The position numbers were made by a program, and so were the translations under genes. From the NCBI GenBank assembly GCA_951812925.1, contig OX638372.1:87379058-87443057 (forward strand): 64,000 bases of DNA. Reading direction: 5' to 3'. Positions 22,841 to 33,729 of the stretch are shown here, piece by piece (position 1 is the stretch's first letter; each line of letters starts with the position of its first letter). Under the pieces are notes generated by a model. The model did not search any database, was not told the origin of the DNA, and worked only from the letters and a program-made list of their open reading frames with translations. Source of the stretch: Calliopum simillimum (Eukaryota; Arthropoda; Insecta; Diptera; Lauxaniidae).

Positions 22841-24568
22841 TATATGGAATCATTTTAATTGATTTTTTTGAACATTTTTCGTACCCTCTGTCAATTTTTG
22901 GAGTTTTTCAATATTTGTGGACTTTTCAAAATTTTCGGGGATTTCGCAACATTTTCTTTCAAGGACTACATTGTTGATGATGATGATGGTGTTGATGTTC
23001 CCCATTGGGGTTGTCTAAGTTGTGTTGCAGCAACAATGTTATTGCTTTGCCATACATTTTTCGTTCGTTTTTTGTAACTTTGAAATAGGGAGCGAAACAG
23101 AGCGGGATTGCATTTTGTTGTTGTTTAAAATGGTGCTTTATGTTGTTGTTGTCATGTAGTGATGTTTATTTTTTTTTTTTTTCTTTTGTTGGAAAATTCT
23201 TTGGTAAAACTAAAAAATAAAAAATCTGAGAAAAAAGACAACAAAACATTTGAGAGGTGGCTTTTTTTTTGTAATATTTCTATTTTGTAGAGTATCTCTT
23301 TATTTAGAGGCTTCATCTTTAACATGCCTGCCTCCCTGACTGACTGACTGCCTGACTTTTCTTCCGACCTAATTTTGAGTCATTCGCTCTATTGTATAGT
23401 GTAGTTGTTGTTGAGATTTTTAAATTAGCCATGCTGCTGGTGTTGTTGTAGTTGTTGTTGCTACTGTAACTAGGAAGTAATTTTGAAGTTATGCAGCATT
23501 TTTTTCTATCACACATAGCATAGTGCACAATATTGTTGTTGTTGTTGCTGTTGTTGTACTTTTTACATTATGTAATGCATGAATAGTTTTTCTTTATTTA
23601 CATGTGGTTGTACATATATATGTACACACATACATACGTTGATTTCTATCAAAGAATTGAGTATTTATAAAAATATAGGGCAAAAAAAGTTGCTATTTAA
23701 AGCCGCCTGAATGCAATATACGATATACTTTAGGAGGGTCTTTTATTAAAATGTTTGTTTTTTTTTTTTTTTGATTTTTATTAAGAGGCTCCCAGTTTTT
23801 TGTTTTTATTTTTATGTTTTTTTTTTATTTTAAATTTAATACCGCTGATAGTTGAGGTTTATTAGGCACGTTGTATTCTTCTGAATGTTGACATTTCTGG
23901 TTGTTGCTGGTGTCGTACTTCTGATGATGATGATGGTGATGATGGTTATGCTGATGATGATGATTATTTTAATAGCAATGCAATGTAAAGGGAGAGGGTT
24001 TTCTATTTATTGTCTATTTTTAATTAATATCTTCTATGAAAGCAATCTTTTGTTTTGCACATTTTATGTTTCACACAAACCCTATAGATTTAATGATTTC
24101 TGGTAGTTAATAAATTGTGTTTTTACAATTTTTATGTTGTTTACTAATACTTCTAATCTCAATTTGTTTCGTAAACTAATTGTATTTGTTTTAAAACTAA
24201 AAATATGACAGATTCCATGTGAAAATGAACATCACCTTTAGCGCTGCAACTTTGGAGCTAGACACGTACAACTCATCTTATTTTGCTCGAAACATTTTTT
24301 TTTTTTTCACAAAAATTTTGGGACTTTCATTTTTTCGAATTTTGAAATGTGTGTCATTCGCGGGTATTTTTGAGTGTTTTTTTTTTTATTTTTCAGAATA
24401 TGTACATATCGGCATTTCCGCAAAAAGGTTCACCATGACCAAAATATTAAAAGTTATTAAAAACTTATCGTCTTATGATGTTGCCTAAGAGAAACATTTA
24501 CATTTTACTAATTTAAGCAATTTACGCATAAATTCATTTGCCATTATAATCAAAGAAGTTTTTCTTTT
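22841..24568. other. Unassigned stretch with simple repeats
   Basis: GTTGTTG and TGATGATG microsatellites occur near 22970-23000, 23430-23560 and 23920-23970, with poly-T runs. The rest is AT-rich. No gene was recognised. Confidence 0.45.
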
Positions 24569-24660
24569 TATACTAATTTTACGAACTTTTAGTCATTATT
24601 TGCAAGAATCTAAAATTCTATGCATTTTTCAACTTAGAAAATCATGACAATTAGGATTAG
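24569..24660 (+). repeat. 92-bp direct repeat, copy 1
   Basis: This is identical to 25103-25194 except for one base (CTATGC versus CTGTGC). The two copies flank a 442-bp segment with a tRNA-like motif. Confidence 0.9.
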
Positions 24661-24802
24661 AGAAAAAAAACTACTGAGCATGGCTATGGTGACATATGTT
24701 TCGGTTACCGCCACGTTACCAACATCAGACCAATTTATGTTTTATTTAATTCATTTTAAATTAAATGAAATAACAATTGAAAAATTTTTGAACTTTTTGT
24801 CT

Positions 24803-24879
24803 AAGGCCGGGATTGAACTATGAACCTCGGAGTCAATCTCTCTACATAGCGCATTTATCAATGGACTGCGCTATGTGCC
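24803..24879 (-). ncRNA. tRNA-like motif between the 92-bp repeats
   Basis: On the minus strand TAGCGCAGTCC (24863-24873) resembles an A-box, with a GCGC/GCGC D-stem, and GTTCAATCC (24810-24818) fits a B-box at tRNA spacing. The acceptor and T stems do not pair, so it is a tRNA relic or SINE head and not a working tRNA. Confidence 0.35.
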
Positions 24880-25102
24880 CTCAGAAAAATTGGTAGCTTA
24901 AGTGCCTATATTCATGTAGTGAGATTTTTGTTCTATTTCCACTTTGTCATGACTCCTGTTCTTGTTGTCGTTTGGTTAGGTCCAACCATTGGCTGTGAAA
25001 TCAATACCGGTTTGTCATGTGGCTACTAGGGTTGCCAGTTGCACATGTATTGGCGTGTTTTCCATAATTAATTAAAATCGTTTATGTTGACTATATGAAA
25101 AT

Positions 25103-25194
25103 TATACTAATTTTACGAACTTTTAGTCATTATTTGCAAGAATCTAAAATTCTGTGCATTTTTCAACTTAGAAAATCATGACAATTAGGATTAG
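25103..25194 (+). repeat. 92-bp direct repeat, copy 2
   Basis: Partner of 24569-24660 with a single mismatch. Confidence 0.9.
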
Positions 25195-26025
25195 TTTTTC
25201 TTTTTTAGTATATTTTTAATTGAATTTGCTTGTTTCTATAAACTTCAGTAAGAGTCATAACACATTTTCCACAAAATCTCCTTTACAACATTAACGATAC
25301 AAAAATAAAAAATAAAAAGAGAACAATGCAATCCCGATTAACTGTACATTTTTATTTGCTTTAGTTCAGTTTCTACTGTCCGGTTCATCACTGAAAAAGA
25401 TAATTTGTCATCATTGCTTCACAAATCAAGTGCGAATCAAGAATCAATCACACACAATTAAAAAAACAAAAATCTATTGCAAAAAATAAAATTTAAATCC
25501 ATTGATAGTTTGTTACGATCGTCATTTTTAGCTCAAAAGCAACACCTTTTTCAAAAAGACTTGGTTATAATGGGTTAAAGTGTTTTACAAAAATATTCTA
25601 CGTAAAATTTCTATAAGGGTCACCAAAGACAAGAAATCCTTAAAACTTAAGAACAATGCGTTAAAAAAGTAATAAAAGTGTTGCAAATGTCGGATAAGCA
25701 AATTTCACAATTGCCACCAAAACAGCGCGCCAGTTTTTTTCGCTCTCAAAACTGAAATTAGCCTTACTAAATAAACTTAAAATACATGAATTTACAAATC
25801 ATTACCCTATAGAATCTTAATGGAAAAAATGTCACGTTCATAATGTCACGTATCGATTCAGATTATGACCAAAACAAAGAAAAGTACAGAAGATATTTGA
25901 ACCAAAAGTAACATTATTGCATAAGATTCTAAAATAAGTTGCACTAAAAAATTCTGACTTGTTTCGTTGAATTCTGACTATCTTTGAATAGGCACGAAAA
26001 CTACTTCTATTTTTGGCACTTTCGT
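25195..26025. other. Unassigned AT-rich stretch
   Basis: No coding or repeat signature was recognised upstream of LINE copy 2. Confidence 0.45.
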
Positions 26026-26051
26026 TTTGTGTCTTTTTCGCTTCGTATCTT

Positions 26052-27441
26052 AACAAAATGGGCAACCAACTGTGGGTTGAATATCAACCCAACTAAAACC
26101 GAACTAGTACTTTTTACCAACAGAAGGAATGTCCCGATCTTCACGTTACCAATAATAAATGGGCATGTGCTTGAGCTCAAAGACACACTAAATTGGAAAC
26201 TGAATGTCAAAGAAAGACTAAAGAAGGCGTATGCGGCTATCTACACAGGTCAGAAAATAATTGGGTTAGAATGGGGCCTGAAGGCGTGGCTAATTCATTG
26301 GATATATACGGTAATTATTAAACCAATATTGTCATATGGTAGTGAATGGTAGCCATACCTTGAAATACAAAATAATGTGAAAAAATTGGAAAAAATACAA
26401 AGATTGGCCCTTTTAAGAATAACTGGAGCTATGAGAACTACTCCAACAAAAGCTTTGGAAGTTATATTGAATGTCCTGCCAATAAATCCCTACATTAGAG
26501 AAAAGGCTGCCATAACATCTGTTAGACTAAATCAGACCTATAAATTCAATAGATTAAGCTATGGGCACACAACCATTTTGCCAGAAATAAGTCAGAAAGA
26601 TTACATAAAAGCTTTCACAGATTTTAGTAAAAGCATAAAAGCCCAATATCCCACACTTGAACAATGGGAGAACAAGAATGTTCTTAATGATACCATTTTA
26701 GAAGTATATACGGATGATTCTAAAATGGACATAGGAACTGGTTGCGGGATCTTCAGTCAACCAATTAATCCCTCAGTGTCGGTAAAAATATCTGACAATT
26801 GAATCTGTAATTTTTAAAAGGGGATATGTGAAGAAATCAAATCTTATGTCAAATTTAAGAAAAATCCTCATAAGTTTGGTAAACCTTATTTTAGTGCGAT
26901 TTTAGTGATGGGAGTTACCTAACAATAATAGTTAGCAGTAATCTGCTTACTTGGAAAATAGATAGAACAACCAGTGCCGTCGCCACAGTGGCAAAAAAGC
27001 AAAAGAATAATTCTCTACCGAGCGACACATATCCCCTTTTACAAATGACCGATTCAATTGTTCAGTATTTCAAGCGGAAATATTTGCGATAGCAGAGGCG
27101 GCAAGGTTGATATCGATGAGGAATATATCACCTACCGATATAACCATTTACATCGATAGTCAAGCTGCCATTAAAGCTCTGCAAAATAGGAATATAAGAT
27201 CTGAGGTAGTCAGTTGTTGTCGCAGAGAGCTTCAGGTTCTTAACGAACAACAAAATTTAGAACTGTGCTGGGTACCCAGTCATAAAAGAATTCAAGGAAA
27301 TGAAAAGGCTAGGAGGGGCTCATTATTGCCTACAAAGATTATTAATCATATCGTTCAACCACCAATGTCACACGACTGCAAGATAATTTCAGACAAAATG
27401 GTTTTGAAGATGATGAGGAGATGGGGCAACTCGACCCATTA
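26052..27441 (+). pseudogene. LINE RT/RNase H coding relic
   Basis: The first frame reads ILTKWATNCGLNINPTKTEL...FTNRRNVP, the RT region after the catalytic box, then NWKLNVKERLKKAYAAIYTGQK (with an upstream in-frame deletion), HWIYTVIIKPILSYGSEW and a stop. The next frame (26377-26802) gives the RT-RNase H linker and VYTDDSKMDIGTGCGIFS, the first RNase H Asp region. After the MITE, YIDSQAAIKAL and CWVPSHKRIQGNEKA give further RNase H motifs. LINE RNase H removes template RNA during target-primed reverse transcription. Stop codons and insertions make it non-functional. Confidence 0.75.
26802..27054. mobile_element. 253-bp MITE inside LINE RNase H
   Basis: Inverted ends of about 29 bp contain the shared AAAAGGGGATATGTG. 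CAATTG occurs on both sides (26796-26801 and 27055-27060). Removing the element and one CAATTG restores an uninterrupted RNase H reading frame, which confirms the boundaries. Confidence 0.8.
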
Positions 27442-28484
27442 CACTGTTCGACACAATAAAAAAACACATGAGAAAATCCAAAAAATTCTTAAAGTAGACG
27501 TTAAAAAAAATACCTGTGTCTCGTGGCTTATCCCCAGCACGTCACATTTTTTTAATCGATTTTTGAAGCTTTTTTTATCCACTGTACATGAAAAAAACAA
27601 AAATACCACATTCTTGTGTTAAATCGATGAATTTAACTATATGATCCTTACATTTGAGGAGTATCATGTGTTCAGCAAACTTATGCAGGATATTGCGAGG
27701 AATATTTTTGTAGAAAAAATTAACAGCTTTCAAACGTGGTCTTTAGAATAGAAATCGACTGAAATTTACGCGAGATATTACAGTTTTTATATACTCTTTG
27801 ATACAAAAAAATAACCAAAAATCATATCAGCACAATAAAAAAATACTCTTATATCTATCTCTTATAACTTTTATATCTCGCGTAAATTTCAGTCGATTTC
27901 TATTCTAAAGACTACGTTTGAAAGCTGTTAACTTTTTCTTAAGTGCCTTTTTAAAATTTTTGGAAAATTTGTAAGCAAAAACATCAAAAGGTCGCTTCGA
28001 AATAAAAATTTCTAAAAATTCGATGTTTGTTATCACAAAAATCGGCCTCTAGGGCACAAACTGCTAGCTGTAGAAAGATGACTGTCAGGAGCAAAATATA
28101 GAAAAATATATTTTCTTCTGTTTTTGGGATATAACAGTACACATTTTTTACGGTATTTAGGGTATACAGTCGCCCATACTCAAAAAAACCAGTATTTGAC
28201 AAAAATTGAAAAAAATCCAAACTCTCAGGCTGAAATTCGCAAGGAAAATAAAAACCGATTTTGACACTCTTGGTCTTGAAAGTTGCGCTGTTTATCGTCC
28301 TTTAACGTAAAAAAATCTTAAGTTGTGGATGCAAAATACCCTGTGAAACAAACATACCCAAAACCAGAACTTTAAAAAAATACCAAGTATGTAAATGCTG
28401 TCATATCTCGCGGAAATTTCAACCGATTCCTACTTTGAAGACCACGTTTGAAAGCTTTTGACTTCTTTATTAGTTTCTTATCAT

Positions 28485-28489
28485 AATTT
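28485..28489 (+). repeat. Target-site duplication of copia (left)
   Basis: AATTT, repeated at 32779-32783. Confidence 0.85.
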
Positions 28490-28658
28490 TGTTAAAGTAA
28501 ACGTGCAAACACTTTGTTTAAATTAACTTGTTTATTATTTGTTGCAGGATATCAAACTAGCTTTGATTTTTGTTTTGTATATTAATTATTTTTTCTGAAA
28601 ATAAAATTTGTTCGTTCAAAACGCTCTTCGAAGCTAGAAGTCTTTTTCATAAATAATA
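28490..28658 (+). repeat. Copia 5' LTR (169 bp)
   Basis: It starts TGTTAAAG and ends ATAATA, so it lacks the usual CA end. It is identical to 32610-32778. The following bases 28659-28674 (GGTTTTGGGACCAGAC) resemble the primer-binding site that pairs with an internal piece of initiator tRNA-Met in Drosophila copia, with about two differences from what I recall. Confidence 0.9.
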
Positions 28659-28685
28659 GGTTTTGGGACCAGACAACGCGGATAA

Positions 28686-30185
28686 ATGGATCCTAAGGAG
28701 AGCTATGGTGTACCCAGATTTTGTGGTAATGACTATGCGATTTGGAAATTCCGTATCGGAGCTTTACTCAGAGAATTGGATTTGCTGGCGTACATACAAT
28801 TTGAACCAATCGAGGAAGGCAACACAGCCGATAGCAAAGCGGACTATGCCATATGGAGACCAAGGAATGCGAAAGCGATGAATGTAATAATTAGATGTGT
28901 GGCCGATTCACATTTAGAATACATCCAAGACAAGACGTCTGCTTTTGATATGGTTAAAGCGCTGGATAATGTTTTCGAGAGGAAAACAATTGGAACGAAA
29001 ATTTACTTAAAGAAGAAATTAATGATGCTGAAATGCCAAGAGGGAAGGCCTTTTGCTGAATTTTTTAAAGAGTTCGAGACCGCTGTACGGGCTTACAAAT
29101 CTGCTGGAGGCAAAATAGACAGTCTTGAAATCGTCGTCGATTTGCTCATGGCTATGCCAGAGTCGTATGAACATGTTGTAACAGCACTCGAAACTCTGGA
29201 CGAGAACGAGCTGACACTTGAAAGAGTAAAGAGCCGGCTACTAGAAGCTGAACTTAAGGGGCAAAGCAAGTGTATGGAGCAAAATTCATCAGTTTCGGTA
29301 TCACTGCATACGCAAAAGTTCCAGAGAACAAAAAAGAAAATTATTTGCTATAAGTGCAAGCAGCCCGGCCATAAAGCAAACAATTGTGTCAACGATCAGA
29401 AGAAAAATGTTCCAGCTGCTAATGTTTCTCGCGGAGAGATTGATGGTCAAAGTAAGCCATTCGCAATGATGTCAAGTACTGTTGGTAGTATGCAAAGAGA
29501 TAATTTTGTTTGTCTAATTGATTCTGGATGCACAGATCATATTGTTAACGATGTTAAGTTAGTACCTAGTCCACGTACATTGAGAGAAAACTTCAGTATC
29601 AGCATTGCCAAAGAAGGGGAATCTATGAAAGCTGTCAATTCTGGAGATATTCACATTTCGACTTTCATCAATGGGAAAGAGAAGCACATGTCCATGGAGA
29701 AAGCGCTTGTTGTACCTGCGTCGCGTCAAAACTTATTATCTGTGAGTCAAATTGATGCCAAAGGTGGAAAAGTTGTGTTTGGAAATGGCCAAGCAAAAAT
29801 ATTTTTAAACAACGAGCTGGTGGGTGTCGGCGAGCTACATAATGGACTTTATTGGTTAAAGCTTAATACATATGAAACCTCTGCTTATGTTTGTTCAAGT
29901 CAGAATGAGATGTGGCACAAAAGATTAGGACACCTGCATATGAAATCGGTATGTACTATTCCAGGTATGGTCAGAGGTATAAAAGATAAACTGACAGATA
30001 AATTGGACTTTTGTGAGAGTTGTGTTACGGCAAAACAAACTCGTTTGCCATTCAAAGGAACGCGAAGAAGAGCAAAGCGCCCTTTGGAGCTTGTTCATAC
30101 CGATGTATGTGGCAAAGCTGATGTTATATCTCATGATGGTAAATGGTATTTGTCACTTTTGTTGACGATTACACGCATATGGTAG
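28686..30185 (+). CDS. Copia gag-protease-integrase (first part, 499 aa)
   Basis: This polyprotein half starts 27 bases after the LTR. Residues 1 to about 200 are a UBN2/gag-type capsid region. A CCHC zinc knuckle (CYKCKQPGHKANNC) lies at about 221-234. The aspartic protease active site DSGCTDHI starts at about 279. A GAG-pre-integrase zinc-type domain has HKRLGHLH (about 410) and CESC (about 443). The integrase core begins with its first catalytic Asp in HTDVCG (about 473). The frame is lost about 14 codons later: the expected integrase continuation is found one frame back, so the last residues are not native. It functions in packaging, processing and integration of the retrotransposon. Confidence 0.9.
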   Translation: MDPKESYGVPRFCGNDYAIWKFRIGALLRELDLLAYIQFEPIEEGNTADSKADYAIWRPRNAKAMNVIIRCVADSHLEYIQDKTSAFDMVKALDNVFERKTIGTKIYLKKKLMMLKCQEGRPFAEFFKEFETAVRAYKSAGGKIDSLEIVVDLLMAMPESYEHVVTALETLDENELTLERVKSRLLEAELKGQSKCMEQNSSVSVSLHTQKFQRTKKKIICYKCKQPGHKANNCVNDQKKNVPAANVSRGEIDGQSKPFAMMSSTVGSMQRDNFVCLIDSGCTDHIVNDVKLVPSPRTLRENFSISIAKEGESMKAVNSGDIHISTFINGKEKHMSMEKALVVPASRQNLLSVSQIDAKGGKVVFGNGQAKIFLNNELVGVGELHNGLYWLKLNTYETSAYVCSSQNEMWHKRLGHLHMKSVCTIPGMVRGIKDKLTDKLDFCESCVTAKQTRLPFKGTRRRAKRPLELVHTDVCGKADVISHDGKWYLSLLLTITRIW

Positions 30186-32620
30186 CTACTTACTGCATTG
30201 CTCAAAAGTCAGAAGTATTCGTTTGCTTTAAAGAATATAAAGCAATGGCTGAAAGTTTTCATGGAACAAGATTGTCTCATTTAAGATGTGATCAAGGCGG
30301 AGAATACACATCGAAGAAATTCAAGGAATTTTGCGCTACTGAAGGTGTGTTTATTGAATATCATGAGGCGTACACTCCTGAATTAAACGGAGTAGCAGAA
30401 CGCATGAATAGGACTTTGGTAGAAAAGGCAAAAGCCATGCTTTTTGATGCTAGTTTGGATAAAGAAATGTGGAGCGAAGCTATTTATACAACTACTTTCT
30501 TAACCAATCGAAGTCCTACGAATGCTGTAAAAAACAAAACTCCATACGAAATGTGGTATAAAGTTAAACCAAATTTAGAAAAGCTAAAAATTTTTGGAAG
30601 TAGAGCTTATGTATGGATTCCAAAGGAAAAGCGTACAAAATTTGATAAAAAGAGCTTCGAGTGTGTGATGGTAGGATATTCGAATGACGGATATCGTCTT
30701 TGGGACAAAAACAATCGAAAAATCTTCATGTCAAGAAATGTAAAATTTGATGAAAAGAGATATAAAGCAATAGATCCAGAGAAAATACATAACTACCAGG
30801 ATTATGCATTGATTCCAACAAACAGCGGGGGTGAAAAAGAGTGTGATGAATTAATGCAAGAAAATGCTTTAGCAGAAGATGAAGAAATGTTGCAAGAACC
30901 TAGTTTTCAAGAAGCTTTAACTATGCATAATGAAGACGCCGAATGTGCAAGTGAAAACGTGGATTTAAGCATTTGCAGACGACCAAAGCGTAAGATAAAT
31001 TTACCTAATAAACTTAAAGATTTTATTTTGTATGATAAAAGTGGTCTTTGTAATATCGTCACAACTTCTTGTTTGTATGAGAAAGTTCCATCAAATTTTA
31101 AAGATATAGAAGGATTGACTGATGAGAATCAATGGAGACAAGCTATATCAGAAGAACTAAACTCGCTTAAAGAAAATAATACTTGGACTGTTGTCAAGAA
31201 TTCTGGTAAATTGAAATTGATTGGTACAAGATGGATCTTTAAATTGAAAAGTGGAAGCGAAGCTAAATATAAGGCCCGATTAGTAGCTAAGGGATATATG
31301 CAAAAGGCTGATATTGACTACTCTGAGACCTACTCACCAGTTGCCAGATTACCAACAATAAGATTGCTGTTAGCTGTTGGAGTGCAATATGGATATAAGT
31401 TCTGGCAAATGGACGTAAAGACAGCTTTTCTTCATGGTTTCATAGATGAAGAAGTTTATTTGGAGCCACCCGAAGGAGTTGCCGTTCCTGATGGTCATGT
31501 TCTAAAATTAAACAGGTCACTTTACGGTCTTAAGCAAAGTCCACGTTGCTGGAATATTCGGTTTCATAACTATATATCGTCTCTTGATTTTGTTCGCTCG
31601 AATGCTGACTACTGTTTGTACGTGAAGGTCATGGGTCAAAGTATAATTTATCTTGTGTTATACGTGGATGATATGCTGATTTGCGGAAACGACGAAAGTG
31701 GCATTGATGACCTTAAGAAAAAGTTAGCAACTGAATTTAAAATGAAAGATTTAGGTGAAGCACAAACCTTTATGGGAATGAATATCAAGAATGATCGCGA
31801 GAATGGGGTTCTGTATTTGGATCAACGAGATTACATTGATCGGATTCTAACAAAATATGAAATGCAGGATTGTAACAGTGTGACAACTCCAATGGAAATA
31901 AATTGCAAACTATCACGAATGAAAGGCATGGAACCAACAAATAAGCCGTACCGAGAAGTTTTAGGTAGTCTGATGTATTTGATGCTAGCTACGCGACCCG
32001 ATCTGTGCTTCTCAGTAGGATATTTAAGCCGTTTTCAAGATTGCGCCACAGATGTTCATTGGAACCATTTAAAAAGAATATTGCGGTATCTACAAGGCAC
32101 CAAAGATCTAAGTTTAACTTATCGAAGAAGTCAACAAAAACCCCTTGTTGGTTTTGCAGATGCCGACTGGGCAAATGATAACGAAGAAAGAAAGTCTACT
32201 TCTGGTTTTCTATTTAAAGTATTTGGCTGTACTGTTATATGGAGCAGTAAGAAACAGGGTCTTGTGGCAATGTCTACCACAGAAGCTGAGTATGTGGCTG
32301 CTGCTAGTGCATCAATGGAAGGAATATGGTTATGCAAAGCATTGGAAGATATGCATTTAAATCCAATGCGACCCATACCAATTCATGAAGATAATGCTGG
32401 ATGTATTTTTGTCGCTCAGAATCCTGAAACTCGAAGATCAAAACATATTGATGTCAAATTTCATTACTTGCGTGAAAATGTAACGAAGAAAAACATCGAA
32501 CTAGTTCCGATCCCGTCCAAGGATCAGATTGCTGACTGTCTAACAAAAAGCCTGCCAAATAATGTATTTTGGAAACTGGTAAACGAAATGGGTTTGCAGC
32601 GCAGAGGGGTGTTAAAGTAA
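30143..32620 (+). CDS. Copia integrase-RT-RNase H (second part, 825 aa)
   Basis: This overlaps the first frame by 43 bases in the -1 frame; the listed Met is probably only an internal codon of a gag-pol reading. The integrase residues Asp50 (CDQGGEY) and Glu86 (NGVAERMN) have 35 residues between them, the DD35E spacing. The RVT_2 reverse transcriptase shows KARLVAKGY, YSPVARL, QMDVKTAFLHG, YGLKQSPRCW and the catalytic YVDDM box at about 507. The C-terminal Ty1/copia RNase H has DADWA, STSGF, STTEAEY, HIDVKFH and IADCLTK. The frame ends a few codons inside the 3' LTR. It is otherwise fully open, consistent with a young copy. Confidence 0.92.
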   Translation: MVFVTFVDDYTHMVATYCIAQKSEVFVCFKEYKAMAESFHGTRLSHLRCDQGGEYTSKKFKEFCATEGVFIEYHEAYTPELNGVAERMNRTLVEKAKAMLFDASLDKEMWSEAIYTTTFLTNRSPTNAVKNKTPYEMWYKVKPNLEKLKIFGSRAYVWIPKEKRTKFDKKSFECVMVGYSNDGYRLWDKNNRKIFMSRNVKFDEKRYKAIDPEKIHNYQDYALIPTNSGGEKECDELMQENALAEDEEMLQEPSFQEALTMHNEDAECASENVDLSICRRPKRKINLPNKLKDFILYDKSGLCNIVTTSCLYEKVPSNFKDIEGLTDENQWRQAISEELNSLKENNTWTVVKNSGKLKLIGTRWIFKLKSGSEAKYKARLVAKGYMQKADIDYSETYSPVARLPTIRLLLAVGVQYGYKFWQMDVKTAFLHGFIDEEVYLEPPEGVAVPDGHVLKLNRSLYGLKQSPRCWNIRFHNYISSLDFVRSNADYCLYVKVMGQSIIYLVLYVDDMLICGNDESGIDDLKKKLATEFKMKDLGEAQTFMGMNIKNDRENGVLYLDQRDYIDRILTKYEMQDCNSVTTPMEINCKLSRMKGMEPTNKPYREVLGSLMYLMLATRPDLCFSVGYLSRFQDCATDVHWNHLKRILRYLQGTKDLSLTYRRSQQKPLVGFADADWANDNEERKSTSGFLFKVFGCTVIWSSKKQGLVAMSTTEAEYVAAASASMEGIWLCKALEDMHLNPMRPIPIHEDNAGCIFVAQNPETRRSKHIDVKFHYLRENVTKKNIELVPIPSKDQIADCLTKSLPNNVFWKLVNEMGLQRRGVLK
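32602..32609 (+). promoter_or_regulatory. Polypurine tract of copia
   Basis: CAGAGGGG lies directly before the 3' LTR and is the likely plus-strand primer. Confidence 0.6.
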
Positions 32621-32778
32621 ACGTGCAAACACTTTGTTTAAATTAACTTGTTTATTATTTGTTGCAGGATATCAAACTAGCTTTGATTTTTGTTTTGTAT
32701 ATTAATTATTTTTTCTGAAAATAAAATTTGTTCGTTCAAAACGCTCTTCGAAGCTAGAAGTCTTTTTCATAAATAATA
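32610..32778 (+). repeat. Copia 3' LTR (169 bp)
   Basis: Identical to the 5' LTR. It is followed by the second AATTT copy at 32779-32783. Confidence 0.9.
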
Positions 32779-33304
32779 AATTTTGGGTATGTTTCAAAAC
32801 AAAAACATAAAAAGGTCACTTTTACATGATATACAATTATTTTTAACAAATTTCGGCCTCTAGCGGGAAACCGTTTACTTTTGAAATAAAGATTTTAAAG
32901 CAAAACAGATTTCCTACATTTATTAAGGTCTAAAGTTTTTGTGTGTCTCTTGTATCTTGAGTTATAGGAAAAAACCGTTTTTTGAATCAAAAAATTTGAA
33001 CATCTTCCGGGACTTCCATAGGGCAAACTTCACTGTAGAGCAATGAGAAAAGAACAAAAAATGTAGAAAATTAATCCTTTTCAAAGATTTAGGATGAATT
33101 ACTACCAATAGTTTCGTGGTTTTTGAGATAAAACAAAAAAACTGCGAAAAAACAATGATTTTTGTCGTTTAGACCTTCATTCAAGCCCCGGGCGGGCCAT
33201 CTTTTCGGGGGTTTTGACCAAAACTAAGTATGCAGTTTTTGTTTTAAGATCTTAATCTATGATAATTTTTGATGTACTAATTTTTTTTGAATTTTGCTGC
33301 ACCT

Positions 33305-33456
33305 ACTGTATAAAATATACTGAATCAATTTAATTGTATATGTATCATAGACCTATGTACCATATTTAAAGAGGGATCACAATGGACCAGCAGAATGGTC
33401 TAAGTGGAAGTTGGCTTGCATATATGCTGACGACGCCCTCGCAACCTAACTTAACC
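33305..33456 (+). repeat. 3' tail of LINE copy 2
   Basis: This matches 17205-17359 nearly throughout, including GAGGGATCACAATGGACC and the terminal CGCAACCTAACTTAACC. Confidence 0.8.
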
Positions 33457-33729
33457 TTTGTGTCTTTTTTTGCGTGTATCTTGGAACCAGGACTTGCACT
33501 TTTTAGCACTTTGAATGTGTGCGACGGTCACGTTCGTCACATGGGAAATGCATAAAATAAAAAAAAAAAAATGTTTCTCACATACATAGGTGATAAGGTT
33601 GATTTTGAGCAATTTTTCGTTTTCAAGATAATTGCAAAAAACCAAAGCACGGGACAAAAACAGGAGTAGTTTTCGCGGCCACAATTCAGTGGTGCATAGT
33701 ACCGCCAGTGGAAAAAAAAACAGCAAAAA

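Larger units (their letters stand above)
28490..32778 (+). mobile_element. Ty1/copia-type LTR retrotransposon
   Basis: Two 169-bp LTRs that I read as identical base for base, a 5-bp AATTT duplication, a purine tract AGAGGGG just before the 3' LTR and a gag-pol coding region covering almost the whole interior. Domain order is gag, zinc knuckle, protease, integrase, RT, RNase H, which defines the copia superfamily. Identical LTRs imply a very recent insertion. One -1 frameshift is the only coding lesion seen. Confidence 0.95.
27442..33304. mobile_element. Repeat X, split by copia
   Basis: LINE homology stops at 27441. From here to 28489 and again from 32779 to about 33304 lies a non-coding repeat. 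Its first 280 bases match the complement of about 50995-51275. It contains a hairpin (27722-27778 and 27873-27930, GCGTAAATTTCAGTCGATT in the stem) and a third diverged copy of that arm at about 28397-28455. No transposase is visible and the right boundary is approximate. Confidence 0.55.
26052..33456 (+). mobile_element. LINE copy 2, interrupted by nested insertions
   Basis: The LINE body is visible as 26052-26796 (RT thumb to early RNase H), 27061-27441 (rest of RNase H) and about 33305-33456 (3' tail, very similar to 17205-17359 in copy 1). A 26-bp imperfect duplication (26026-26051 and 33457-33482, sharing TTTGTGTCTTTTT and GTATCTT) supports these as the two ends of one insertion. A MITE, repeat X and copia lie inside. 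The segment matching copy 1 from about 15842 to 17204 is absent, so a deletion accompanied or followed the X insertion. Confidence 0.7.

Noticed and set aside
31989..32376. Minus-strand open frames inside copia
   Set aside because: They are shadows of the RT/RNase H coding frame.
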